A program made the translations under genes and the position numbers. The notes below the pieces were generated by a model, which did no database searches, had not been told where the DNA came from, and was given only the letters and a program-made list of their open reading frames with translations. Of a DNA stretch of 64,000 nt, positions 52,256 through 62,077 are shown in pieces (position 1 is the first letter of the stretch; each line of letters opens with the position of its first letter). The DNA is from Desulfovibrionaceae bacterium (GTDB taxonomy: Bacteria > Desulfobacterota > Desulfovibrionia > Desulfovibrionales > Desulfovibrionaceae), in NCBI GenBank assembly GCA_028689675.1, contig JAQVCS010000008.1, positions 62,001-126,000 of the forward strand, written 5' to 3'.

Positions 52256-52820
52256 TAAACTACATAAAATAAGGATTTGTATTCCCTATTTTACATAAAT
52301 ATACATAACTATATAATATAAATTAAAAAATAATGAATAAGTGCTCCACATGAGCGCCTAAGGTTCACCAATTTTGAGTCACTTCAACCTCAAGCGAAAA
52401 GATTGGATTACTATGGCCAAAGACAAGGAGGACGTACGCCTTGAGAGGATAAGGGCTTCTAGCGCGGAATAGGCGCTGGCACTGTTACGCACGGGTAACG
52501 ATAGAGTGTATCCCTTGAAAATCCCATAATCTTGCACGCCTTGGATATATTTCCAAGCTCTGCGGCAAGAGTGCGCAGTCCAGTCTTGTGTTTTATGATG
52601 TTTTGGTTAACTTTGCATTGGGGAATCTCCGTGGGCATGGTGCCCGACTGATGGTGTATGTGTACTTCCATCAAAACGGACTTCCCCCTTCCTTTTGCAA
52701 GGGTACTGATGCTCCCTAAAAGTCAGATGATATAACATTTCTTGCTTCTAGGGAGCACCCACATGTTTACATGCTAATAATTACATACAACTCTTTGCCA
52801 TATTGTCTTTGGAGAGACAG
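52256..52820. other. Non-coding, IS-scarred stretch
   Basis: Apart from the IS481-like fragment listed separately, only a 19-codon frame at 52413-52472 (MAKDKEDVRLERIRASSAE) is visible, perhaps the start of another lost transposase. No promoter or repeat stands out. Confidence 0.4.
52459..52674 (-). pseudogene. IS481-like transposase N-terminal fragment
   Basis: The codons spell QNIIKHKTGLRTLAAELGNI then SKACKIMGFSRDTLYRY, the helix-turn-helix that opens many IS481-group transposases (IKHKxGLLNLAxELGNVSKAC). The integrase core is absent and the frame ends within a few codons of foreign sequence. The upstream 20 residues are probably not native. Only a scar of the element remains. Confidence 0.65.
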
Positions 52821-53086
52821 CTAATACTCGATAACCAATTTTTCTACCTTTTTTTGGGAAACAATGACAATATCGCCTTTTTTGGGGTTGGGGCATAGCT
52901 TGTTCATTTTTTCAATCCATTTTTTCAAATTACCATTCTTTCGGCCGCTAGGGTAGCGTTTCCATGTACCATCATCTTTTACTATTTTACTCTTTGTATT
53001 AGATAATGAGATGTAATTCTTTTTTGAATTATATACTTTACTTCTGTTTTTTTTGACGTATTCTGCTTATTGCCTGTATTCTTCAT
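52821..53086 (-). pseudogene. Small lysine-rich ORF broken at a poly-A tract
   Basis: A good ATG start (53086) leads through KNTGNKQNTSKK into a run of eight A on the minus strand. After a frame change there, an open frame continues to a TAG at 52821 with DGTWKRYPSGRKNGNLKKWI and KGDIVIVSQKKVEKLVIEY. The ORF would have about 87 residues. I recognise no family. The coding signal is modest, and the tract is a likely slip or sequencing-error site. Confidence 0.35.
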
Positions 53087-53387
53087 ATCTCTATCTCTTA
53101 TTTATAGTTTAGATATTTAGACATAAGAGGGAGTATCTCTCCTTTGGTGTCGGAAAGGGCACATCCCTCTTTATGTCGTCTAGTAGCGAGGAAGAAAATT
53201 TTGCGCTAAAATTTTAGCCTAGAAAAAGATTTTCTATTTCATAAAATATACATATTGCCGCAACAAATATGCTAGAAAAGATATCTACACTTTAGTATTA
53301 GCGGTACTCAGTACCTAAGCAATTTCTTCGACGCGTCGAATTTTGCACTAAAATTTTAATCAATTTAACCGTGTATAGTCTTACTCT

Positions 53388-54542
53388 TTACGCTAATTTT
53401 ATTATATATTTTTGTGTTTTCGTATTACTCTGGACTTTTGAAATGTGCCCCTTGCTACATAAAGTAGTAAGCGCGGTATCTAGTAAATCCCGAACTGGGC
53501 ATGAACCTTTCAGGCTTCTATAGCAAGAGCTCGCTGTAAATGTGCCTTTTTCTTTTTCTCTAATCCAATTCAATATAATGTGTTCATACGAAGACGATGC
53601 TTGCGTTTTAATCTCTTCGTAAAGATACATACTATGCTGTGCAAGGATATTCATGACTTTTATAGCTTTTTCTGCATCTTGCTGTCTTACAGAGCAATGC
53701 TCCTTCCTTTGATTGCGTAGAATAGCAAATAGACTTGCAAATTTTAGTAAATATTTCGTTTCTTGTTGAAACAGCGGATTTTTCTTCATCTTGGGTGCTG
53801 TTTCTTCATGAAAGGCTTGCAATATCTCCATTGCGTTGCTGGAAAAGTCTATTTTATTATTCTTATTTACTGTAAACTGTTTTATATGCGCCATAAATAT
53901 ACCTTCCCATGGCGAAAGATTACTTTGAGTAAAAAGCTGCATTGGCACACTTTCTTGTGGAAAATAAAACATCAAATTACTATAACAGGCAAGAATATTA
54001 TCATATTGCGCTTTATTCATGGTGGTTACCCCTGCTAGTGTTTCAAACGCCTGTATACAAAGCTGTGGGAAGTATATGTTTTTATCCCTAAATCTAACCG
54101 TGCGACTTGCTAAAATAGTATTCATCGTCTTGGCCATATCCCCTATAAGCATGCGGCATATATTTGAATCACAAATCAGGTGATTTTTATTTTGCGCTAT
54201 AAACTTCATGATCCCTTCCTTAGAAAAGGCAGGACTAGGGCTTGGCTGTGGTAACACCAAGCCTAAGATAGTGAGAAAATCCTGTAATTGTACTTTTCTT
54301 ATATAGCCTATATTAACAAGGGAAAGCCCTATAGACTCTTGGTTTATACCTTTAGGGTTATAGTGGAAATATCCGCAATATTTCGAACTAATCTGCACTA
54401 ACAGATTCAGTTGAATAAATGATCTAGAAAGCTGTGTAATATCCTGAATTTCATATATCAAATTTTCAAAGGGTGTATTATTAAATAGGTTTTCTTCAAG
54501 ATGGGGAAGTGTATCTATACGCTTTGCTGTTTCTTTTCTCAT
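53388..54542 (-). CDS. DUF3987-like replication-associated protein
   Basis: This 384-residue protein has a C-terminal half with KYLLKFASLFAILRNQRKEH followed by VRQQDAEKAIKVMNILAQHS, the helical arrangement found at the end of DUF3987/YfjI-type primase-helicase proteins of satellites and plasmids. I see no intact Walker motif, so it may be a shortened or divergent member. GAGG lies 8 bases before ATG 54542. It follows the AlpA-like gene by 19 bases on the same strand and probably forms one transcript with it and the initiator gene. Composition is AT-rich. Confidence 0.6.
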   Translation of the reverse strand: MRKETAKRIDTLPHLEENLFNNTPFENLIYEIQDITQLSRSFIQLNLLVQISSKYCGYFHYNPKGINQESIGLSLVNIGYIRKVQLQDFLTILGLVLPQPSPSPAFSKEGIMKFIAQNKNHLICDSNICRMLIGDMAKTMNTILASRTVRFRDKNIYFPQLCIQAFETLAGVTTMNKAQYDNILACYSNLMFYFPQESVPMQLFTQSNLSPWEGIFMAHIKQFTVNKNNKIDFSSNAMEILQAFHEETAPKMKKNPLFQQETKYLLKFASLFAILRNQRKEHCSVRQQDAEKAIKVMNILAQHSMYLYEEIKTQASSSYEHIILNWIREKEKGTFTASSCYRSLKGSCPVRDLLDTALTTLCSKGHISKVQSNTKTQKYIIKLA

Positions 54543-54561
54543 GATGACATCCTCTTTTGTT

Positions 54562-54762
54562 TTAGCGTTCTGCGGGAACAAGATTACCGTTAATATAGGT
54601 GTTAATATCCTCAAGGCGATAACGTACAATTTTACCTATTTTGTGGTAGGCTAAATTCTTTTTCAAATACCGCCATTGCTGCAACGTTTTGCAACTTAAA
54701 CCGAGAATATCCGCAACTTCTTGTTCTGTAAGTAATTTGCATGAATCTGTGCTATTAGTCAT
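54562..54762 (-). CDS. AlpA/excisionase-type DNA-binding protein
   Basis: This 66-residue protein with a MerR-like HTH_17 fold includes LLTEQEVADILGLSCKTLQQ, WRYLKKNLAYHKIGK and IVRYRLEDINTYI. Such small proteins act as excisionases or activate integrase and replication genes in satellites and genomic islands. A strong ribosome site AAGGAGG lies 5 bases before the ATG. It sits between the initiator gene and the DUF3987-like gene, 10 bases after the former. Confidence 0.85.
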   Translation of the reverse strand: MTNSTDSCKLLTEQEVADILGLSCKTLQQWRYLKKNLAYHKIGKIVRYRLEDINTYINGNLVPAER

Positions 54763-54772
54763 ACTGTCCTCC

Positions 54773-55708
54773 TTAGAGTATACCGCTGTCAGCTTTTGCC
54801 TGCGCCAACAACTTGTTTATGATTTTAACTTGTTTTTCATAGTTGGGAGAATGCTGCCTATAGGATTTTCGTAAGAAGGAATTTTCTAGGCATACTTCTG
54901 CAACATCAAAATAATACTTGGGTATATTCGTTAAATCATTAGCCATCTTATCTTTAGTTAGAATCTGGTCTATCTTCGTTATCATGCTCGGAAGTATTTC
55001 CCACATGGTACTTTGTATATATTGTAGAATGCGTTTAAACTGTTCCCACGTATATTCGTTATGCTCTTCAGGGTATACTTCTCTATTTTTTCTATTAAAA
55101 AAGAGTATCCTTTTTATATGTGGATGATTTTCATTAAACTTTATATCATTAGTTTTTTTCTTCTTTTTTGTAAGATACCCATAAGCTCCATTACTATAGG
55201 TAGGTTGCACCAGACTTGCACTTATATCTTTGGAGACAACGATTTCTCTCCATAAATCCTCAAGAAGTGCTCTCATCTGGCTTTTTGCACATTCATTTAC
55301 GCAGTTAAAGCCACCTACTATATGCAAATGAAGACCTTTAGCTGGGCTTGATTCTATTTTACCAATTCCCCATGCGGAGGGAAGAAGCTGTTTAAACCTT
55401 TTACGAAAAATGCCTATACAGGTCTGCAAATCATCAAGGCTATGGGGATCATAAGGGCTATCATTAGGGGTAATAAAGCTAGCAAAATAATCTATGCTAC
55501 TTTTTGTTATTGCACATGCTTTGCGTATCCTTGAATGAAATTTATTTACTTTAATATATTTATTTACTTGCCTAGAATATTGGGGAAGACTACGTTTTTC
55601 TAGAGCTGTTTTATTGTAGCTAGTTGCTGCATAACCTTGAAAGATAAGGCTGATAATATCCTCCTTTTGAGGAGGACAGGTATAATCCTTATATAATAGA
55701 GTAGACAT
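54773..55708 (-). CDS. HUH-like rolling-circle replication initiator candidate (Gp2/YagK-like)
   Basis: This 311-residue protein has a central motif KGLHLHIVGGFNC containing the His-hydrophobic-His pair of HUH nucleases at about residue 125. Candidate catalytic tyrosines follow later, in YSNGAYGYLTKKKKK. This order resembles inovirus-type Gp2/YagK-YfjJ replication proteins. ATG 55708 has AAGGAT 6 bases upstream. An upstream hydrophobic extension in the same frame is not supported. A short cluster of TATGGGA repeats lies about 120 bases upstream. Identification rests on motif and context only. Confidence 0.6.
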   Translation of the reverse strand: MSTLLYKDYTCPPQKEDIISLIFQGYAATSYNKTALEKRSLPQYSRQVNKYIKVNKFHSRIRKACAITKSSIDYFASFITPNDSPYDPHSLDDLQTCIGIFRKRFKQLLPSAWGIGKIESSPAKGLHLHIVGGFNCVNECAKSQMRALLEDLWREIVVSKDISASLVQPTYSNGAYGYLTKKKKKTNDIKFNENHPHIKRILFFNRKNREVYPEEHNEYTWEQFKRILQYIQSTMWEILPSMITKIDQILTKDKMANDLTNIPKYYFDVAEVCLENSFLRKSYRQHSPNYEKQVKIINKLLAQAKADSGIL

Positions 55709-57317
55709 AGCTATATCCTTATAGTATATATAATAGGGTAGTATTATATAAAGTATGGGAAATAGGGTGTGGGAAAAGAATAGGCAGTATTGAAGCAATT
55801 GCCTTGTAATAAACCCTCACTCTATATGGGAATGGGATATGGGATATGAGGGGCTAGTAATATGTTATGAAGTTGACTTATTACTGCCTACATTCTCTTT
55901 TGCGGTGGTGCTCTTTGTTGTTTATACATGCTTTTCTCCATACATGTAGACCTCTTAAGCTATATAGCTAAGAGGTAATTATTTTTTAAATGTAAACTTG
56001 GGATAAAAAAGGTCAGCACTAAAATGCTGGCAGAATTTGCTCAAAAGGGCTTATTTCTGCATAGAATCACGGATTATACTGTTTACACGGTATTTTCAGT
56101 GCAAACAGCACAGTTCGGCTGGGGATGGTAATTCATCCCTTGTATGTCACGCAGAAAGAACATACTCAGCAATGGAGACTTTGTCAAGCACTATCTGATA
56201 TTTTTTTGTGACTCTGCTTTTTCGATAATTCGTATAGTAAAATTAATGAATATTTATTATAAGTAGCAGATGAAGTATGACAAATGTATTATCTAATTTG
56301 ATTAATAAAAAACATATAATAAGTTGAAGTAGTCTAGATATAATTGAAATTGAAATAAGATTAAAATAATAGTGGAAGAAGTATATTAATTGTGAGATAC
56401 AGTGCTGCTATGATGTAAAATGATTAGATCGAGTATGGCTTTTTCGTGTCTATCCTAAAATTGTATCCTATGTGTAGGGCTGGCGTATCGGTCTTCTGCC
56501 GTAATAGGTCATGCGGCATATTTTTTCAAAATATCGCAAAGGCAAAAAGGTAAAAATAGACTCATATTTTTGTGGGTACTATTGTACGCACATCTCTTCA
56601 TGTATGTATGGTAGTAAACTCAATGGGTATTAAGTAGTCCACGAAAGAGAAATTCTCCCGTTCATAAATTTTTAAGCTGTTTGGGTTAGCTCGTTTTGGG
56701 GAAGAATTTTTCGGATTTTACACGAATGCGCGGTGTTCACTTGTATAATATGAGCAGTAGATTTATCTAGTGCAATCATTGCTGCTATGTGCTCATAGGT
56801 ATAACCATATATACTAAAGAGAATGTGATTTGCTCAGTGGAGCATGCTCATAATTTTTTGAAATATGCAATCCCTGTTCTGTTTTATTGGCAGATTTTTA
56901 CTAGTAAATTCTCGCTTGGTCGCTTTTCCCAGAATGAACATGGCCATAATATCTGTCGCCAAGCTGAAGGAAAAAATTTGATGCCGAAAAATTGCGATTT
57001 AAGAGGCTAAAATTCCATACCCCTATAGATATTATGTATGGAGGCCTTTTTTGGATTAGAGGGCATTCTCGGGCGATTTCGGAAGTTTCGCTCAATTTCA
57101 CAGTGTGGAAGACGTGCTTTTTGGCCTGTTTTCATCCCTATTTTTTTTCTATGACGATTCTAAGCAAGGCAAAAAGTACCATCCTCATTAGAGGATTGTA
57201 CTATTAATTCAATGGAATAGTATATTTAACAGGAATAAGGATAGTCTGCCAGTATCTTCGGATACCATTGACAGCCCCTTGGCTTATTGGAATACTGGCG
57301 CACAAGGAGAGAAAACT
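55709..57317. other. Long AT-rich non-coding region with direct repeats (possible origin)
   Basis: No convincing gene is found in 1.6 kb. At 55825-55851 four near-identical heptamers lie almost end to end (TATGGGA, AATGGGA, TATGGGA, TATGAGG). Further copies, TATGGGA at 55754 and TGTGGGA at 55768, lie closer to the initiator gene. This is what a small iteron cluster would look like. The remaining part, to the hairpin at 57175, shows only scattered short ORFs without ribosome sites. Confidence 0.4.
57175..57202. other. Hairpin upstream of the AAA-ATPase gene
   Basis: AGTACCATCCTC (57175-57186) and GAGGATTGTACT (57191-57202) pair over 12 positions with one mismatch around an ATTA loop. It lies 116 bases before the start codon. 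It may be an operator or an mRNA leader structure. No T run follows. Confidence 0.5.
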
Positions 57318-59024
57318 ATGGCAAAGCCTCCACGCATTCTTATTGGTGGTGAATTTTTCCGCAGATTGCGCGAAGAACAGTGCTATTATGCTGATAAAAC
57401 TGCACTTATTGAAGAACTCGTGGGCGAGTCAACATCGGCAATGGTTTCTCTGATTACGCGCCCGCGCCGTTTTGGTAAAACGCTGACCATGACCATGCTG
57501 CGTGAGTTCTTTGATATTCAAAAGGATAGTAAAGATATTTTCGCAGGCTTGAATATTGCTAAGAACTCCGCCCTGTGCGCTGCGTGGATGAATAAGTATC
57601 CTGTGATGTTCATTTCGCTTAAGCAGGTGGAAGGCTTGAATTTTTCTCATGCCTTGGGGCAGCTTGCAGAGCATATACGCAGACTTGTCATTGAATCTAA
57701 TTATTTGCTGGACAGTTCGCAGGTTGATAGCAGTGATAAAGAATCCCTGCTATCCTTTAAGCAGCGCGGAATTACACAAACAGACTTGGAAACGTCTCTG
57801 TTCACCCTTAGCCATGCCCTGCGTGACCATTGGGGCAAGCCCGTCATTCTGCTCATTGATGAATATGATGTCCCTCTCGCGAGGGCAGAAGAAAATGGCT
57901 ATTACGCTGAAATGGTGAGCTTTCTCCGCAATATGCTGGGGGCGGCACTCAAAACCAATGATGCACTTCAGCTGGCTGTATTAACTGGCTGCCTGCGTAT
58001 TTCTAAAGAAAGTATTTTTACGGGGCTGAATAATTTCAAGTGTTTCGGGCTTGCCGATGTGCAATTTGCCGATAAGCTGGGTTTTACTTCTGCCGAGGTT
58101 GACGCATTGCTTACTTCAGCAGGATTTTCTGACAAAAAAACCTTGATGAAAGAATGGTATGACGGCTACCGCTTCGGGAAGAATACGGAAATCTATTGCC
58201 CTTGGGATATTTTACAGTATGTAAGTGATCTTCAGGTTGATTCTGAAGCCAAGCCACAGGCATATTGGAATAATTCCAGCGGCAACCGCATTGTTCGCAG
58301 TTTTGTAGGGCGCACCGACCTGCATGTGGGCAATAAGTTTGAAAAGTTGCTTGCTGGTGGCTGTGTGGAGGCGAACATTGCTGAAAATCTTACTTATGAC
58401 GCCTTGCACGCTTCAGAAGATAATTTGTGGACATTGCTCTATCTTACGGGCTACTTGACCAAGGCAAGTCCCGAGCAGATGGCGGCTTGCGGCGTAACGC
58501 CTGATGATGAGACAACGCCATTGGTTATTCCTAATAAGGAAGTATACAAAATCTTTACTTCTTCCATAGCCTCATGGTTTATCGATGCAGTCAAGGCTTC
58601 TGACCGTTCCGCATTGTTCAGCCTTTTTTGGGCTGGCAATGCTCCAGCTCTTTCCTCTCTTCTGACAGAGCAGCTATATTCCACTATCAGTTATTATGAT
58701 GCCCACGAAGATTATTATCACGCCTTTCTTGCGGGTATGCTTTCCTTTAGTGCGTATGAAGTGCGCTCTAACCGTGAATTAGGTAATGGCAGACCAGATA
58801 TTTTCGTCCTTGATTTATCTGGCAAGCGGGCGGCAATCATAGAAATTAAAATTGCCAAGGAGCGTGCCAGCATGAAAGAATCCGCGCAAACTGCCCTCGC
58901 CCAGATTGAAGCGCAGGACTATGCCTTTGGTTTGCCTTCAATTCTTACTAAAGTGTATAAGTATGGCGTTGCCTTTTGGAAAAAAGAATGCTTGGTGCTG
59001 GGTGGGGAAGGGCAACAGCACTGA
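57318..59024 (+). CDS. AAA-ATPase_like protein with C-terminal PD-(D/E)XK nuclease-like domain
   Basis: This 568-residue protein has an N-terminal substrate-type motif FRRLREEQCYYADKTALIEE and Walker A-like ITRPRRFGKTLTMTMLREFF. Walker B is VILLIDEYDVPLARAEENGY. The C-terminal PDDEXK_9 block is NGRPDIFVLDLSGKRAAIIE followed by IKIAK, giving D and ExK residues. Members of this family are numerous in anaerobes and of unknown function, often in accessory regions. AAGGAGAG lies 7 bases upstream of ATG 57318. It is convergent with zorD. A defence role is suggested only by this location. Confidence 0.85.
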   Translation: MAKPPRILIGGEFFRRLREEQCYYADKTALIEELVGESTSAMVSLITRPRRFGKTLTMTMLREFFDIQKDSKDIFAGLNIAKNSALCAAWMNKYPVMFISLKQVEGLNFSHALGQLAEHIRRLVIESNYLLDSSQVDSSDKESLLSFKQRGITQTDLETSLFTLSHALRDHWGKPVILLIDEYDVPLARAEENGYYAEMVSFLRNMLGAALKTNDALQLAVLTGCLRISKESIFTGLNNFKCFGLADVQFADKLGFTSAEVDALLTSAGFSDKKTLMKEWYDGYRFGKNTEIYCPWDILQYVSDLQVDSEAKPQAYWNNSSGNRIVRSFVGRTDLHVGNKFEKLLAGGCVEANIAENLTYDALHASEDNLWTLLYLTGYLTKASPEQMAACGVTPDDETTPLVIPNKEVYKIFTSSIASWFIDAVKASDRSALFSLFWAGNAPALSSLLTEQLYSTISYYDAHEDYYHAFLAGMLSFSAYEVRSNRELGNGRPDIFVLDLSGKRAAIIEIKIAKERASMKESAQTALAQIEAQDYAFGLPSILTKVYKYGVAFWKKECLVLGGEGQQH

Positions 59025-59080
59025 CAAGTACGATGAAATTTCTTACCCCCTTTGAAATACGGGCATATCATAATTTACAC

Positions 59081-62068
59081 TTATTCCCCTTTCACTCTTG
59101 CATATAACGCATCAAGTTCATTGCCTGTTACGGGGGGCAGTAACAAATCGCGGCTCAAAGCGCGCTTATTTTCAAGCAGCCTGTGTAAGTTTAAATCAAA
59201 ACTGGTGTCGGCTAGATGTGCTTGAGGATGTATAGCCAAGGGGAAGTATACATGAACATCACGTTTTTGCCCCATGCGATAGGCGCGATCGGTGCATTGA
59301 TCTTCTACAGCAGGATTCCACCATCGCGATAAATGTATTACATGATTAGCCGCAGTCAGAGTTAAGCCCACCCCAGCGGCTTTAGGGGAAAGAATAATGA
59401 CATCAAAGCCTAGAGGTGCATCTTGAAATTTTTGAACATATTTTTGCCTTTGCGTGGCAGGCGTTTGCCCGTTGATAATAAAGGGCAGATGCAACAAAGA
59501 ATAGCGTTTTTGCAAAAGTACGGCAAGATAGGGTTGATGATCACGAGATTCTAAAAAGATCAGTACTTTTTCCTTGGCTTTACATATTTTATCGAGTAAA
59601 TTCAAGGCGATATTAAAGCGGGCGGCTATTTTGTAATACTCAATATCTATATGCCCAGAAGGTTTTTCTGGGTGTAGGCTAATCATGCGCAGAGCTTGAA
59701 GCATTTCTAATGGGGAATATTTCTTTTCAAGTGCATTTTCATATGCTTGAGCTTGGGCGAGAGTCATATTTTTTTTATGTATATGCTCATATTTATACGG
59801 AAGACCTTCTAATGTATTTGATTTCATGCGTCTGAGCATGGGTTTAAATGTATGCTCTGCACTGCCTTCTAACAAAGCTTTAAGCTTACGCAAGCGTGCT
59901 TCATCAGCTTGACCATATATAGCATTAAATTGGCGTAATTCTTTCAAAAAGCCTGGAAGTAAGACATCCATGATAGACCATAAATCGATAAGGCTATTTT
60001 CAACAGGCGTTCCTGTTAAGCCAAGATGGAATTCACTATTGAGCGTCCGTATTGCTTGACTAATCTGTGATGTATAATTTTTTGCTTTTTGCATTTCATC
60101 ATACACAATAAGTGCAAAAGGTATTGCTGCAAAACTATGGTGATAATCACGCACTGTTTCATAGCTTGCAAAAATACATTGTGCTTCTTGCAATTGTGCT
60201 GTATCAAGCCGCGAAGTGCCATCATCAATATCACGCCCTCGCATATTCGATGCACAGCGCAATTGTTTGAGCTTTTCAGCGCGCAGCACAAGGCAAGAGC
60301 CTAGCCCTGCTTGCAAATGCTTATTCGCCTCATTATTCCAATTCTCCACAAGGCTTGTGGGGGTGATAATTAGCACAGGTTTAGCGGCATAGCCTAACTC
60401 TTGACGTCTATGCCGCAACCACAATAAAAAGGTCAAACAAGACAAAGTTTTACCCAAGCCCATATCGTCTGCCAAAAGAGCCCCACTATAGCCTTCAGAC
60501 CATAATTGCACTAGCCAATGCCATGCTTCTTGTTGATGGCCTTTCAGGCTTGTTTTAATCTCTACGGGAAAAGCCTGCTGTATTAGCACAGGTTTTCTTG
60601 GGCGATAACTATTAAAAAAGACCTGCTCTTCATTATCTTTTGTTTCAAGAAAATACTTTTTTTCTTTGCTGGCGTCAGCACTAGAGCCTTCGTTTTGTGT
60701 TTCATCCTTTACTTGTTCTGCGGCTCTTTCTTGTGCTTGTAAACATTTTTCTATAGATTCTATGGTCTGTATTGTTTCCTGATTGGCGGGAATTTCTAGT
60801 TCAGTACAATATATATGGTTACTGTTTGTTTCTTTAGTATCTGTTTCTTCTGCTGGCAGGCTACCATGAATAATCGTACTGTCTTGATTATTGTGTATAG
60901 CGAGTTCTACTTGTTTTTTAGCTTCTTTAGCTTCGGCACTTGTAGCAAAACAGAGCTTCTTTTCACCAAGAGCCATACCATAACTTTCTGGTATCCAGCT
61001 TGTTTGTGAACACACAGTCCAAGGCAAAGCCTTTTTAACCCAGACACCCAAACCTATGACTCTTTCAGAATATTCTTGTGTGGCAACAAAAATACTTTCT
61101 AAAGCACCTTCATCATATTTTTGCTCCAAGTACTCTTTAATAAAGCGTTGCGGCGTGCAAATAAATTGTCGGCGTGTCTTGCTTGTTGCCTTACGCATAG
61201 TGCGTACTACTTCTAAGCAATCTTGCAGCATAGGATCTAAAAAAACATAACGATTATTGCCCAGCACATAAGAAGACCGTGTTTGCGGGTAAGTAGAGGT
61301 GAAGTGCTGTATAAATTTATCTTGATATTGCGGGGGAAGAATTGCCTCTGCTTCGCTCACAGACAAAGCATCTTGAGTAGGCAATGCTGCCTCTTCATGC
61401 TCTGCCTGCATTTGCTGCCCGAAAAGCACAGGAACAAAATCAAGTTCTCCATCTTTGGTCATCAATTGCAAAGAAAAAGCAGCCGCATGGTAGACACGCA
61501 AGTCAGACAAAAAACCATCTTTGCTAATACGTTCTTGCGCTTCTCTGGGTAATTCTGCTGTTATATAGGCAAGATATTTACGTTTTTCATCATACTGACT
61601 AGGCAATAATTCGTTATGTCTTTCTATAGCTTCACAAAGAGCATATAAATTTCGTGGCAGCCTTTGCCATTGTCCTTGATAGCGCAGCATAGAGCCTGTG
61701 CGCACGATACGCGCTCTTTGCCCTTGTGCAGTAAGCCAACAGCTTTCGATGGAAAAATCTTCCTGACTCATATTGCCCTGACTTTGCAAGGAAAGGTGCA
61801 AAGGACTAATAGGGGGAAGGCCAAGCAACCAAGCCTCAGCTTGGCTCAAATTGGCTATACATTGATGCGGCAAGAGCAGGCTTTCTTGTGTAATCTCGCC
61901 TTGCTGCTCTTCGTACAAGCGCAACAAGCAATCTATCGCGCTACAAAAAATAGCGTTCTCCGCCCACTGTGCTGTGGCTATTATTTGGGGGCTGCGCAAC
62001 AGCCTTGAAGAAAAAAACTGAAAAATAAGCCCCTGAGGCTGTACTGTATACTCTATAGATATGCGCAT
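59081..62068 (-). CDS. zorD: Zorya system protein ZorD (SNF2-type helicase)
   Basis: This 995-residue protein has a roughly 500-residue N-terminal region specific to this family, then a Snf2 motor. Walker A is LLADDMGLGKTLSCLTFLLW at about residue 535, the DEAQ-like box is VYDEMQKAKN at about 655, motif III is LTGTPVENSLIDLW, and motifs V-VI are SPKAAGVGLTLTAANHVIHL and DQCTDRAYRMGQKR at about 920. In type I Zorya, ZorD acts on invading DNA with ZorC after the ZorAB motor complex senses phage. It begins 9 bases after the zorC stop, in the order zorB-zorC-zorD, which supports the assignment over a generic SNF2 helicase. Confidence 0.9.
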   Translation of the reverse strand: MRISIEYTVQPQGLIFQFFSSRLLRSPQIIATAQWAENAIFCSAIDCLLRLYEEQQGEITQESLLLPHQCIANLSQAEAWLLGLPPISPLHLSLQSQGNMSQEDFSIESCWLTAQGQRARIVRTGSMLRYQGQWQRLPRNLYALCEAIERHNELLPSQYDEKRKYLAYITAELPREAQERISKDGFLSDLRVYHAAAFSLQLMTKDGELDFVPVLFGQQMQAEHEEAALPTQDALSVSEAEAILPPQYQDKFIQHFTSTYPQTRSSYVLGNNRYVFLDPMLQDCLEVVRTMRKATSKTRRQFICTPQRFIKEYLEQKYDEGALESIFVATQEYSERVIGLGVWVKKALPWTVCSQTSWIPESYGMALGEKKLCFATSAEAKEAKKQVELAIHNNQDSTIIHGSLPAEETDTKETNSNHIYCTELEIPANQETIQTIESIEKCLQAQERAAEQVKDETQNEGSSADASKEKKYFLETKDNEEQVFFNSYRPRKPVLIQQAFPVEIKTSLKGHQQEAWHWLVQLWSEGYSGALLADDMGLGKTLSCLTFLLWLRHRRQELGYAAKPVLIITPTSLVENWNNEANKHLQAGLGSCLVLRAEKLKQLRCASNMRGRDIDDGTSRLDTAQLQEAQCIFASYETVRDYHHSFAAIPFALIVYDEMQKAKNYTSQISQAIRTLNSEFHLGLTGTPVENSLIDLWSIMDVLLPGFLKELRQFNAIYGQADEARLRKLKALLEGSAEHTFKPMLRRMKSNTLEGLPYKYEHIHKKNMTLAQAQAYENALEKKYSPLEMLQALRMISLHPEKPSGHIDIEYYKIAARFNIALNLLDKICKAKEKVLIFLESRDHQPYLAVLLQKRYSLLHLPFIINGQTPATQRQKYVQKFQDAPLGFDVIILSPKAAGVGLTLTAANHVIHLSRWWNPAVEDQCTDRAYRMGQKRDVHVYFPLAIHPQAHLADTSFDLNLHRLLENKRALSRDLLLPPVTGNELDALYARVKGE

Positions 62069-62077
62069 AAATGCTCT

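Noticed and set aside
52413-52472. A 19-codon frame starting MAKDKEDVRLERIRAS
   Set aside because: Too short and without context. It may be a transposase scar but cannot be assigned.
34601-56510. Shared 12-mer CGGCAGAAGACC at about 34602 and, inverted, at about 56490
   Set aside because: Twelve-base matches are expected many times by chance in 64 kb, and the flanks do not align.
56789-57207. Two frames of about 70 codons in the leader region before the AAA-ATPase gene
   Set aside because: No ribosome sites, no motifs, and composition like the surrounding non-coding DNA.
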